62,625 nt of DNA, from NCBI GenBank assembly GCA_049644325.1, contig JBARRR010000103.1, forward strand, positions 1 through 62,625, written 5' to 3'. The notes beneath the pieces were generated by a model that did not search any database, was not told the origin of the DNA, and saw nothing but the letters and a program-made list of their open reading frames with translations. Below, piece by piece: positions 1-7,747 of the stretch. The position numbers and the translations under genes were made by a program. How positions within the stretch are numbered: position 1 is the stretch's first letter; the number at the start of each line of letters is the position of its first letter. The stretch comes from DASZHA01 sp049644325 (lineage in GTDB: Bacteria; Chloroflexota; Dormibacteria; DASZGP01).

Positions 1-889
1 CCGGGGTGTCGGCTTCGCGGTCGAGCTGCGCGGCGGCCTGCGCCAACGCGTCGGCGCGCTCCCTCCGATAGTCAACCCAAACCCCACCCCGCTCCGGCCG
101 GTCGAGGCGGGTGAGGAAGTCGGGGATGACCTTCTGCAGCTCTGTCAGGATCAGCTCGCCGTAGGCCCGAGCTTCGGGAAGCTCCTCCGAGCGCATCCGC
201 AGGATCAGCTGCTCGTACCCCTGGGGGCTGCCGAAAATACCGACGTTGGAGACCGTGCCCACCGGCAAGAGGCCGCGGGCGACGTCCAGGGCCGCGGCAC
301 GGGCGGCGCGGACCTGGGCCTTGTCGTCGGGGGGAATGGGGCCGAGCAGCATCTCGCGGACACTGCTACCGATCTCGATGTAGGCCTCGAAGAGCCCGTC
401 CATGGCGGCGACATAGCGTTCGCCGTGCGGCCCCGCCACCAGGTCGGGGTCGCGGTAGTAGCGGAACATGCCGCCGGGCTTGTCGGCGTAGGAGACGTAG
501 CGCGTCGATTGCTCCAGGTAGCCCATCAGCCGGCCGCGCTCCAGGACTTTGGTCAGCAGGTTGGACACCTGCTCGCAGCTGACGTGGACCCCAGCCAGCT
601 GGGCGACGGAGTCGTCGCCGTAGTCGCTGAGGACGCGACTGAAGAGGTCGGAGGCACGCGCCATCCCGACGTCGGCGCCGGCGGCGGCTTCGGCGTCGGG
701 GTCGTAGAACTCGTCAAGAAAGACGCGCTTCAACGGTTTGGCGGTGCGGCTGTAGCGGGCGAACAACGCCGCCCTGGTGCTGTCGGGGAGTCCGACGAGG
801 ACGGAGGCAGGACCGTCGATGGAAGTGAAGTGGCGGCCCAGGATCTCCCGTTCGGCGGTGCTGTACTCCGCCTCGACGTAGGTCTGCAT
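1..889 (-). CDS. ThyX-like FAD-dependent thymidylate synthase family protein (3' end beyond window)
   Basis: The gene reads leftward from an ATG at 889-887 and is still open at base 1, so the C-terminus lies outside the window. About 296 residues are visible. The segment RGRLMGYLEQSTR fits the ThyX signature RxRx7SxR, which binds FAD and dUMP, and is followed by YVSYADKPGG. ThyX makes dTMP from dUMP using methylene-tetrahydrofolate, FAD and NADPH. The spacing and the YADKPGG segment resemble the longer ThyX-like branch rather than classical ThyX of about 220-250 residues, so thymidylate synthesis itself is not certain. A GATAAT box lies 9 nt upstream of the start on this strand (899-904), in the short region shared with the divergent Nudix gene. 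Confidence 0.8.
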   Translation of the reverse strand, partial: MQTYVEAEYSTAEREILGRHFTSIDGPASVLVGLPDSTRAALFARYSRTAKPLKRVFLDEFYDPDAEAAAGADVGMARASDLFSRVLSDYGDDSVAQLAGVHVSCEQVSNLLTKVLERGRLMGYLEQSTRYVSYADKPGGMFRYYRDPDLVAGPHGERYVAAMDGLFEAYIEIGSSVREMLLGPIPPDDKAQVRAARAAALDVARGLLPVGTVSNVGIFGSPQGYEQLILRMRSEELPEARAYGELILTELQKVIPDFLTRLDRPERGGVWVDYRRERADALAQAAAQLDREADTP

Positions 890-926
890 TCGAAAGCGAT
901 TATCGGCCACGCCACTGGAGGGGCAA

Positions 927-932
927 TACCAT
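927..932 (+). promoter_or_regulatory. -10 box TACCAT of a probable leaderless promoter
   Basis: TACCAT ends exactly 6 nt before the ATG at 939, so a normal start of transcription would fall on the start codon itself. No Shine-Dalgarno sequence precedes that ATG. No clear -35 box is seen. Confidence 0.5.
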
Positions 933-938
933 TCACAT

Positions 939-1595
939 ATGGACACTCTCAACCCCGCCGGCGGCCCATCGGCCGGCGAGGTGCCGCCACCGCTGCTGGC
1001 GCTGGAGGCCGTCCTGGCGCGCCGGGCGCAGCACTATTCGCCGCCCAAGCCCAGCGCCCGGCGTCGGTCCGCCGCGGTACTAGTGCTCTTCTACGAGAAG
1101 TCGGGCGAGCTCCACCTGATCTTCTTCCGGCGCACCGATAGCGTGCGCACCCACAAGGGCCAGGTCGCCTTCCCCGGGGGCTCGGTCGACCCCGGCGACA
1201 CCAACCTCCTGGAGACGGCTCTGCGGGAGGCGAAGGAGGAGATCGGCATCGACCCCGCCAAGGTTGTCATCCTCGGCGAGATGCGGACCTTCGACACCTT
1301 CGTCAGCAACTTCACGGTGACGCCCTTCGTCGGCTTCTACCCGGTCCCAGACCCGGAGTTCGTCCCCGTCGACTACGAGGTCGAGGAGCTGAGGGAGGTC
1401 CCGCTGGCCAAGCTGCTTGACCCCAGGAACCGCCACGTGGGCCGAGTGCCGGGCTTCAACGTCCCCTTCCCTCTCCCCTACTACGAGATCGACGGCACCA
1501 TCATCTGGGGCGCCAGCGGAGGGGTGGTCGAGGAGCTGCTGGCCGCGCTGAAAGAGGCCGAGGCCGAGACGACCGCGACCGGGGAGGCTGGTTGA
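939..1595 (+). CDS. Nudix hydrolase, CoA pyrophosphatase (NudL-like) type
   Basis: This 218-residue protein has a complete Nudix box (GGSVDPGD followed by REAKEEIGI). Just before it lies the HKGQVAFPGG segment typical of the UPF0035/NudL/PCD1 branch, which hydrolyses CoA or related nucleoside diphosphates to phosphopantetheine and 3',5'-ADP. The catalytic glutamates of REAKEE are present. The N-terminal 25 residues are low complexity. The ATG at 939 has no ribosome-binding site but lies 6 nt after a TACCAT box, suggesting a leaderless transcript. The stop codon overlaps the TTG start of the TGT-like gene, so the two are probably co-transcribed. The family is clear; the exact substrate is inferred. 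Confidence 0.88.
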   Translation: MDTLNPAGGPSAGEVPPPLLALEAVLARRAQHYSPPKPSARRRSAAVLVLFYEKSGELHLIFFRRTDSVRTHKGQVAFPGGSVDPGDTNLLETALREAKEEIGIDPAKVVILGEMRTFDTFVSNFTVTPFVGFYPVPDPEFVPVDYEVEELREVPLAKLLDPRNRHVGRVPGFNVPFPLPYYEIDGTIIWGASGGVVEELLAALKEAEAETTATGEAG

Positions 1596-2290
1596 CGCCA
1601 GCCGGCGCCCCACGGCGTTTTGCGCCAATGCTGGCCGGGACCGCCGCCGGTAGCCTGGGCCCGGCCGACCTCGAGGAGATCGGGATCTCGATCATCGCGC
1701 TCGACATCCTGGAGCTGTGGATGGGCGTCGGGTTCGACCGCATCCGCGCCGCCGGCGGGCTGGGTGCCTTCGTCGGCTGGGACGGCCCGATCGTCGGGGT
1801 CGCGCGGTACTCCGACGAGGCTCCGTCGGCGACCGGCTGGCGGGGGCGCGGCCTGCCCCAGCTCTTGAAGCAGCTGGATGACAAGCTCCGGCTGCGCTCC
1901 TCGGTCGACGGCGCGGTGGTCGACGTGGTCATCGACGACCTGAGAACGGAAGCCGCTTCGCTTGGTTCCGGCGTCGTCGACGCCACCGGCGACCGGGCGG
2001 TCACCGTCTGGTCGGGGGCCGGCGAGCCTCCGGCCGACGGCACCATCGTTGTCACCGAGGCCGCCAACCTGGAGGCCGCGGTGGGACGCTACCACTCCAG
2101 CTCCGGATGGACTGAGCTGGCGACGGCGGCCGACGGCCCCCTGGTCCCTGGCTGCGACTGCCGCACCTGCCGCGTCTCGGGCGCGGCTTACATCGCCAAC
2201 CTCGCGAACGTGCGTGAGATCACCGCCCAGCACCTCCTCGGCTGGCACAACACCCACCGGCTGCGCCTACTGGTCGAGGGTCCGAGCTGA
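1592..2290 (+). CDS. Miniature TGT-like protein (queuine tRNA-ribosyltransferase fold, catalytic core missing)
   Basis: Both ends of this 232-residue protein match tRNA-guanine transglycosylase (TGT). Residues 10-66 follow the TGT N-terminus (GT, LTP-like, IIL, then GGLGAFVGWDGPI for the usual GGLHxFMxWxRPI). Residues 188-219 carry the TGT zinc site: C188, C190, C193 and H219, with the 26-residue spacing known from Zymomonas TGT. The expected DSGGFQVFSL motif after WDGPI is replaced by VGVARYSDE. The middle of the TIM barrel, with the nucleophilic Asp and substrate-recognition strands, is largely absent: TGTs are about 370-380 residues. It is therefore unlikely to be a normal base-exchange enzyme. 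The TTG start at 1592 overlaps the Nudix stop; ATG 1628 is an alternative. The convergent neighbour is QueG, the last enzyme of queuosine synthesis. Confidence 0.72.
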   Translation: MTPAGAPRRFAPMLAGTAAGSLGPADLEEIGISIIALDILELWMGVGFDRIRAAGGLGAFVGWDGPIVGVARYSDEAPSATGWRGRGLPQLLKQLDDKLRLRSSVDGAVVDVVIDDLRTEAASLGSGVVDATGDRAVTVWSGAGEPPADGTIVVTEAANLEAAVGRYHSSSGWTELATAADGPLVPGCDCRTCRVSGAAYIANLANVREITAQHLLGWHNTHRLRLLVEGPS

Positions 2291-2291
2291 C

Positions 2292-3431
2292 CTAGACGTC
2301 ACTGGTGGCGGCGGATGCCGCCACCTGCCCAAGCCGCAGCACCGCCCACTCCGCTGCATCGCGCACCACCGGGTCGGGGTCGCTGTCGCGGGCCCGCTCG
2401 AGGACCGTGATCGCGGCGCCATCGCCGGCGTTTCCCAGCGCGATCGCCGCATTGCGGGCCAGGCCGCTGCGGCCGGCCCGCCAGATGGCGGTGCCCTGGA
2501 ACCTGGCCGCGAACTGGTCGTCGGTCAGCTCCAGGCACTCGACCAGGTCCGGGAAGGGCACCGGCCCGCGCTTGGTGGATGGGCCGGGATCCTCGCCGGC
2601 GGGCGGGGCCAGGCGCTGGTTGATGGGGCATGCTTCCATGCAGAGGTCGCAGCCGAAGACCCAGGTCCCCATAAGGGGCCGCAGGTCCTCGGGGATGCTG
2701 CCCTTATGCTCGATCGTCAGGTACGAGATGCAGCGCCGCGCGTCCATCACCCCGGGCGCCACCAGGGCGCCGGTTGGACAGGCGGGGAGGCAGGCCCGGC
2801 AGCTGCCGCAGCTGCGCTGGGACACCGGGGTTGGCGGCAGGGGGAGGCTGACCAGCAGGTCCGCCAGCAGGACGTAGGACCCGGCAGCCTGGCTGATCAG
2901 GGTCGTGTTCTTGCCGACAAAGCCCACCCCGGCGCGCTCGGCGATCGGCTTGTCCATGGCCCAGCCGTGGTCGATGAAGGCCTTGCTCCGCACCTGTTCA
3001 AACTCGCCCTCGAGCCAGTGCACCAGCCGGTCGACGCCCTGGGCCAGCCGATCGTGGTAGTCCACGGGGGCGCCGCCCTCGCCGGGCAGGCAAGCGTAGG
3101 CGGCGACCCTGCCGCGCGGCCGCCCAGGCGCGCCTGCCGGGCCCTGTCCGACCTCGCCGGCGCCAAGGCCGTCGAGCGGGACCGCGGGGCGGTAAGCCCA
3201 AGCCAGCGACACCACCGCCCGGGCCCAGGGGTACCGGGGGCGCAGGTCCGCCGATTTCTCGACGCGCTCCCGGCTGAACCAGGGCATGCCGTCGAGCCGC
3301 CCCTCCTCGACAGCCGCCAGGGCCCGCCCGCGCGCTGTGTCGAATGCCGTCACGCCACCGACCCCGACAGCGGCCCAGCCGTCGTCGAGCGCCCGCTGCA
3401 CCAGCCGGTCGCGCGCACCTGACCAGCTCAT
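2292..3431 (-). CDS. queG: Epoxyqueuosine reductase QueG
   Basis: This 379-residue protein reduces epoxyqueuosine to queuosine in tRNA, a cobalamin-dependent cytoplasmic reaction. Two ferredoxin-like iron-sulfur motifs are present: CGSCRACLPACP at about residue 205 and CDLCMEACPIN at about residue 255, matching the two [4Fe-4S] clusters of QueG. The N-terminal cobalamin-binding half and a C-terminal HEAT-like segment rich in Ala/Arg (RNAAIALGNAGD) are also recognisable. Length matches the family. The ATG at 3431 follows a TAGAAT box by exactly 6 nt on this strand, suggesting a leaderless message. It converges with the TGT-like gene, leaving one base between the stop codons. Confidence 0.92.
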   Translation of the reverse strand: MSWSGARDRLVQRALDDGWAAVGVGGVTAFDTARGRALAAVEEGRLDGMPWFSRERVEKSADLRPRYPWARAVVSLAWAYRPAVPLDGLGAGEVGQGPAGAPGRPRGRVAAYACLPGEGGAPVDYHDRLAQGVDRLVHWLEGEFEQVRSKAFIDHGWAMDKPIAERAGVGFVGKNTTLISQAAGSYVLLADLLVSLPLPPTPVSQRSCGSCRACLPACPTGALVAPGVMDARRCISYLTIEHKGSIPEDLRPLMGTWVFGCDLCMEACPINQRLAPPAGEDPGPSTKRGPVPFPDLVECLELTDDQFAARFQGTAIWRAGRSGLARNAAIALGNAGDGAAITVLERARDSDPDPVVRDAAEWAVLRLGQVAASAATSDV

Positions 3432-3437
3432 GCCCGG

Positions 3438-3443
3438 ATTCTA
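3438..3443 (-). promoter_or_regulatory. -10 box TAGAAT, leaderless promoter of queG
   Basis: On the minus strand TAGAAT is followed by six bases (CCGGGC) and then the queG ATG. There is no purine-rich ribosome-binding site between the box and the start. Confidence 0.55.
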
Positions 3444-3518
3444 GGCAACGCGTAGGCGTCAGCGGCCAACGGGGGCGCCCTATGATGATGGCCGTGCCCG
3501 GGTATCGGAGGGAGACCA

Positions 3519-3728
3519 GTGAGCCCCATCATCGTGATCGCGGTCATCGTGGCCATCGTCGCCGTGGTCGCGATCGTCGCCGTCCGGCGGCGCGGATTGG
3601 GCACTTCGGACGATGACGATGACGGCGGCACCACCACGTATTCCGATAGCAGCGATAGTGATTCCGGCGGTTCCGGTGGCGGCGACTCGGGAGGAGGTGG
3701 CGGCAACGGCGGCGGGGGCGGCGACTAG
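3519..3728 (+). CDS. Small membrane protein with Asp/Ser/Gly-rich tail
   Basis: This 69-residue protein starts with GTG at 3519, preceded by a strong GGAGGGAG ribosome-binding site at 3507-3514. Residues 3-22 are a single very hydrophobic Ile/Val/Ala helix. Arg-Arg-Arg follows, which predicts a cytoplasmic anchor side. The rest is acidic (five consecutive Asp) and then almost pure Gly/Ser/Asp. Simple composition means homology cannot be judged. The ribosome-binding site and helix-plus-charge layout argue that it is translated. Function unknown. Confidence 0.55.
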   Translation: MSPIIVIAVIVAIVAVVAIVAVRRRGLGTSDDDDDGGTTTYSDSSDSDSGGSGGGDSGGGGGNGGGGGD

Positions 3729-3779
3729 CAGCTCAGCCGAGGCAGACCGCCAAGTCACCGCCGCAGCGGCGGACGAAAT

Positions 3780-5006
3780 TTAGCCGGCGGTGACGGGGGC
3801 TGGGGTAGCGGCCACGTGCGCGTGGCCGTTGCGCTGGTCCAGCGGCAGCGAGCAGAACTCCTCGTAGTCGATCAGCTCGGTGATCGTGGGGTGCTCGCCG
3901 CAGACGGGGCAGTTCGGGTCCTTGCGCACCTTGAGGGTGCGGAACGACATGTCCAGCGCGTCGAAGACCAGCAGCTTGCCGACCAACGGCTCGCCGATGC
4001 CCAGGATCAGCTTGATGGCCTCGGTTGCCTGGATCGCGCCCAGGGTCCCGGGGAGGACGCCGAGGACGCCCGCCTCGGCACAGTTGGGCGCCAGGTCGCT
4101 GTCGGGGTCCGGGGGCTCGCCGAAGATGCAGCGGTAGCAGGGGCCGTGCTCGGCGTCCAGCACAGTGACCTGGCCGTCGAAACGGAAGATCGAGCCGTGA
4201 ACGATCTTCTTCTTCTTCCAGACGGCGGCGTCGTTGAGCAGGTAGCGGGTGGCGAAGTTGTCGGAGCCGTCGACGATGAGGTCGTAGGGCTCGATGATCT
4301 CGTAGACGTTCTCGGAGCTGAGCCGGGTGTTGTGCTCGACCACCCTGATGTCGGGGTTGAGGGCCCGCATGGCGATCGCCGCCGACTGCGTCTTGGGCAT
4401 CCCGATGCGGTCGGTGGTGTGGAGGATCTGGCGCTGCAGGTTGGACTCGTCGACGACATCGAAGTCGACGATGCCAATGGTGCCCACGCCGGCAGCGGCG
4501 AGGTACACACCCGCCGGTGATCCCAGGCCGCCGGCGCCGATCAGAAGGACCTTGGCGTCAAGCAGCTTGAGCTGGCCGGCCTCGCCCACGTTAGGCAGGA
4601 TGGTGTGGCGGCTGTAGCGCGCCAGCTGCTCGGGCTTGAGCGCCTGCGGCACGCTGAACTTGTAGCCGTGCTCCTTCCAGCCGTTGAAGCCGCCGGCCAT
4701 CGACTTGACGTCGGAGTAGCCCATCTGCTGCATCGCCTGCGCGCTCAGCACCGACCGGATACCCGAGGCGCAGTAGACAACCACGGGCTGGTCCTTGTCA
4801 GGGATCGTGCGCTCGATGCGCAGCTCCAACCATCCGCGGGGCAGGACGACGGCGCCGGGGATGATGCCCATGCCCGTCTCATCGGGCTCGCGGACGTCGA
4901 CCAGGACCGGCGGGTTGGCGCCCTTCAGCTGCTCGGCCACCTCGTCAGGGTTGGTTTCCTTGACGTCGCGGCGCGCCGCCGATAGAAAGTCGCGAAAAGT
5001 AGCCAT
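3780..5006 (-). CDS. Rhodanese-ThiF/MoeB-type sulfur-carrier adenylyltransferase
   Basis: This 408-residue cytoplasmic enzyme has an N-terminal rhodanese domain (about residues 20-110) with the persulfide cysteine in YCASGIRS. It is followed by an E1-like ThiF/MoeB domain with the nucleotide-binding GAGGLGSP motif, the R-finger-like segment ESNLQRQ, and zinc cysteine pairs CYRC and CPVC. Such proteins adenylate and then sulfurate the C-terminal Gly-Gly of ThiS, MoaD or CysO-like carriers for thiamine, molybdopterin or cysteine synthesis. The usual MoeZ order is E1 then rhodanese; here it is reversed. The gene is downstream of trxB and pepA on the same strand, but a 70-bp AT-rich gap with two palindromes separates it from pepA, so it probably has its own promoter. 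Which carrier it serves cannot be told. Confidence 0.85.
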   Translation of the reverse strand: MATFRDFLSAARRDVKETNPDEVAEQLKGANPPVLVDVREPDETGMGIIPGAVVLPRGWLELRIERTIPDKDQPVVVYCASGIRSVLSAQAMQQMGYSDVKSMAGGFNGWKEHGYKFSVPQALKPEQLARYSRHTILPNVGEAGQLKLLDAKVLLIGAGGLGSPAGVYLAAAGVGTIGIVDFDVVDESNLQRQILHTTDRIGMPKTQSAAIAMRALNPDIRVVEHNTRLSSENVYEIIEPYDLIVDGSDNFATRYLLNDAAVWKKKKIVHGSIFRFDGQVTVLDAEHGPCYRCIFGEPPDPDSDLAPNCAEAGVLGVLPGTLGAIQATEAIKLILGIGEPLVGKLLVFDALDMSFRTLKVRKDPNCPVCGEHPTITELIDYEEFCSLPLDQRNGHAHVAATPAPVTAG

Positions 5007-5027
5007 CAGGTTCCAGTCTCCACGTTG

Positions 5028-5078
5028 TTTTGAACCAAAATCAATCTTGAGCTATTTCCGACCAAATCTATCAGATTT
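5028..5078 (-). promoter_or_regulatory. AT-rich region with two short palindromes upstream of the rhodanese-ThiF gene
   Basis: This stretch is much AT-richer than its surroundings. It holds two perfect inverted repeats, TTTTG-AAC-CAAAA at 5028-5040 and AAATCT-ATC-AGATTT at 5064-5078, between the pepA stop and the next start. It is a plausible promoter/operator. No specific regulator can be named. Confidence 0.4.
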
Positions 5079-6585
5079 AGCTTTTTCGGCCCATGCCGAG
5101 GGCCAACCGCGCCAGGGTGCGGACGCCGAAGCCGCTGGGGCCGCTGGGAACCTCCTTGAGGGCGGAAACGCGGTTCCAGCTGGGCGCCGCAATGTCCAGG
5201 TGGACCCACGGCTTGCCGGCTGCAAAACGCCGCACAAAGAGACCGGCGGTGATGGCGCTGGCGTTGGGCCCGGGCGCGTTGTTGAGATCGGCGATGGGAC
5301 TGTCCAGCAGGGTCTCGTATTCCGTGAAGGCGGGCAGCTCCCATAGCCGCTCCCCCGCCAGTCGCGAGGCCGCGGTCACCTCGGCCAGCAGCGCCGGCGC
5401 GTCCGAGATCACGGCGGCCGCCACGGGACCCAGCGCTACCCGCTGGCCACCGGTCAGGGTGGCGATGTCAACGATGTCGGTGGCGCCGAGGCCGAGGGCG
5501 TGGTGAACGCCGTCAGCCAGGACCATGCGGCCCTCGGCATCGGTGTTGGTCACCTCGATGGTTATGCCGCTGCCCGACCGGACGACGTCCCCGGGGCGCA
5601 TGGACCGATCAGAGACCATGTTCTCCGCCAGGCAGAGGACGCCGATGACCTCGACCCGCGGCTTCAGCCGACCGATCGCGATCATGGCGCCGAGGACCGC
5701 CGCCGCGCCACCCATGTCGCCTTTCATGTACTGCATGTCGGCTGACGGCTTGATCGAGATCCCGCCCGAGTCGAAGGTGATTCCCTTGCCCACCAGGGCC
5801 AGGCGCCGGCCGCGGGGCGCAGCCCTCCCAGCGGGCCGGTAGCGAAGGGTGACCAGTCGTGGCGCCAGGGCCGAGCCCGCGCCGACGGCCAGGAGGGCGC
5901 CGTAGCCGCGCTTCTTCAGCGCTCGTTCATCGAGGACGTCGATTGCAAGGCCGGCCGTGGCTGCCTGCCGCCGGGCCTCGGCGGCGAAGGCCACGGGCGT
6001 CAGCGTGGACGCCGGCGCGTTGACCAGCTCGCGGGCGGAGTTGGTGGCCTCGGCCAGGACCTCTGCCTCCTCCAGGCGTCGCCGGTCGACGCGCGGAAAG
6101 GCGACCAGGGTCAGGCGCTCGATCGACCGGGCCGAGGGGCGCTCGCGGGGCTCGCTTCGGAGCGTAGCCTGCGTGAAGCCGCTCAGGACCGCAGCTTCTA
6201 CGGCCGCCTCCGCCAGGTTGGCGGCGTCTACCCCGGACACCATCTCCTCGGCGAATTGCAGCGCCACCGACCGACGAGGACCCGGCAGCTTGGGGAGGGC
6301 CAGCTGCAACGCATTGCTGAGGCGGACCCGGTCGAGCCGCTCCGCAGGCCCCATGCCCACCAGCGCGACCCGGGTTAGGCCCAACGCGCCCAGGCTCAGC
6401 GTGTCGGCGACCTCCCCCAGGCGACCCGTGAATCCTCCACCGCGGAGTAGCTGGCCGAGGCCCCCGGAGAGGGCCTGGTCCAGCTCAGCGACCTGAGCGG
6501 GCAGCGCCTTGACGCCTTCAACCACGGGCAGCAGCAGGACATCCGCCTTGAGGCGGGCGGCAGAGGCCGCGGTACGGACGACCAC
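5077..6585 (-). CDS. pepA: Leucyl aminopeptidase (M17 family)
   Basis: This 502-residue enzyme removes N-terminal residues from peptides with two metal ions. The M17 signature NTDAEGRMVLADG is intact, and the upstream metal and substrate ligands lie in VGKGITFDSGG and the YMKGDMGG segment. The N-terminal macro-like domain is divergent, as usual in the family. The GTG start at 6585 lies 11 bp after the trxB stop, so the two genes are probably one transcript. Length is typical for bacterial PepA. PepA in some bacteria also binds DNA; nothing here bears on that. Confidence 0.93.
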   Translation of the reverse strand: MVVRTAASAARLKADVLLLPVVEGVKALPAQVAELDQALSGGLGQLLRGGGFTGRLGEVADTLSLGALGLTRVALVGMGPAERLDRVRLSNALQLALPKLPGPRRSVALQFAEEMVSGVDAANLAEAAVEAAVLSGFTQATLRSEPRERPSARSIERLTLVAFPRVDRRRLEEAEVLAEATNSARELVNAPASTLTPVAFAAEARRQAATAGLAIDVLDERALKKRGYGALLAVGAGSALAPRLVTLRYRPAGRAAPRGRRLALVGKGITFDSGGISIKPSADMQYMKGDMGGAAAVLGAMIAIGRLKPRVEVIGVLCLAENMVSDRSMRPGDVVRSGSGITIEVTNTDAEGRMVLADGVHHALGLGATDIVDIATLTGGQRVALGPVAAAVISDAPALLAEVTAASRLAGERLWELPAFTEYETLLDSPIADLNNAPGPNASAITAGLFVRRFAAGKPWVHLDIAAPSWNRVSALKEVPSGPSGFGVRTLARLALGMGRKS

Positions 6586-6596
6586 GCTGAGGTCTG

Positions 6597-7634
6597 CTAG
6601 ACCTCGACCTGCTTCGCTTCCTGTTTCGGGGCTGGGGGGCGCGGCGCCCCGGAGGCCTCGGCGGCCAGCTGGCCGCTGGGGTCGGTGTGGTGATTGCGTT
6701 CTTCGAGCAGCTTGGCCGCGGCCACGACGGCGGTCGTGCCGTCGCCGACGGCGGTGGTGATCTGCTTGGTCAGCTGGTGCCGAACGTCGCCGGCGGCAAA
6801 GATGCCGGGGATGTTGGTGGCCATGTTTGTGTCGGTGAAGAGGTAGCCAAGCTCGTCATGTTCGACGTGGTCTCGGAAGATATTGCTGTTGGGCAGGAAG
6901 CCGATGAAGGGGAACACGGCGCCCACCTGCAGGTCGCGGGTCTCCTCGGTCTTGGCGTTGCGCAGCTTGAGGTGGACCACCTTGCCACCGGCCTCGGCGG
7001 CGGCGTCGCCGACGATCTCGTCGACCACCGTGTCGAGGATGAACTCGACCTTGGGGTCGGATTTGGCTGCGTTGATGGCGATGGCCTGGGCTCGGAACTC
7101 CTGGCGCCGGTGAATGATGTAGACCTTCTTGGCGTAGCGGGTCAGGAAGACCCCCTCCTCGAGGGCGCTGTCGCCACCACCGATGACGGCCACCTCCTGC
7201 TCCTTGAAGAAGGCGCCGTCGCAAATGGCGCAGTAGCTGACTCCGCGGCCCGCGTACTCGGCCTCACCCGGGATCTCCAGCTTCTTGGGGGCGCCACCGG
7301 CGGTGACGATCACGGCGGGGGCCTTGTACTGGTTGAGCTGGCCTTTGACGACGACGTCGTCGCCGTCCTTGTAGATCTCCTCGACGTCGTCGTAGTCGAT
7401 CTCGAGCCCAAATTTCTTGGCGTGGGCCTCCATCTTCTCGGAGAGCTCCTGGCCCGTGATGTGCTCGAAGCCGGGGTAGTCCTCGATATCGAGGGTGTTC
7501 AGCAGCTGTCCGCCGGGGGCAAGTCGATCGAGGGCCAGGGCTTTCAGCTCGAGCCGGCCGGCGTACATGCCCGCGGCCAAACCCGCGGGACCTGCCCCGA
7601 CTATGATCACGTCGTATTGCTTCTCTTCGGACAT
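6597..7634 (-). CDS. trxB: Thioredoxin reductase
   Basis: This 345-residue flavoenzyme transfers electrons from NADPH to thioredoxin. Visible motifs are the N-terminal FAD-binding GAGPAGLAAG, the redox-active CAIC, the NADPH-binding GGGDSALEEG and the C-terminal FAD motif IPGIFAAGDVR. About 35 extra residues at the C-terminus (Pro/Ala/Lys-rich) extend beyond the usual 310-320-residue core. An ATG at 7634 is preceded by GAGG. It leads a probable operon with pepA. It could supply electrons to the redoxin at 20487-21545, but that link is inference. Confidence 0.95.
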   Translation of the reverse strand: MSEEKQYDVIIVGAGPAGLAAGMYAGRLELKALALDRLAPGGQLLNTLDIEDYPGFEHITGQELSEKMEAHAKKFGLEIDYDDVEEIYKDGDDVVVKGQLNQYKAPAVIVTAGGAPKKLEIPGEAEYAGRGVSYCAICDGAFFKEQEVAVIGGGDSALEEGVFLTRYAKKVYIIHRRQEFRAQAIAINAAKSDPKVEFILDTVVDEIVGDAAAEAGGKVVHLKLRNAKTEETRDLQVGAVFPFIGFLPNSNIFRDHVEHDELGYLFTDTNMATNIPGIFAAGDVRHQLTKQITTAVGDGTTAVVAAAKLLEERNHHTDPSGQLAAEASGAPRPPAPKQEAKQVEV

Positions 7635-7735
7635 TCGAACCTCAACCTGGCTGCCGCCACTCTGCGGCCTATGTCGTTAAAACGCCACCGAAGGGGGATA
7701 GCTTCCACGCCTCCCCGCCAGAGTTGCGCTAATCC

Positions 7736-7741
7736 TAGCCT
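7736..7741 (+). promoter_or_regulatory. -10 box TAGCCT, probable leaderless promoter
   Basis: TAGCCT is followed by six bases (GACCGA) and then the ATG at 7748. No ribosome-binding site is present in between. Confidence 0.5.
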
Positions 7742-7747
7742 GACCGA

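Noticed and set aside
1962..3422. A 486-codon plus-strand frame across the TGT-like and queG genes
   Set aside because: It is the shadow of two genes with recognisable metal-site motifs and has no family features itself.
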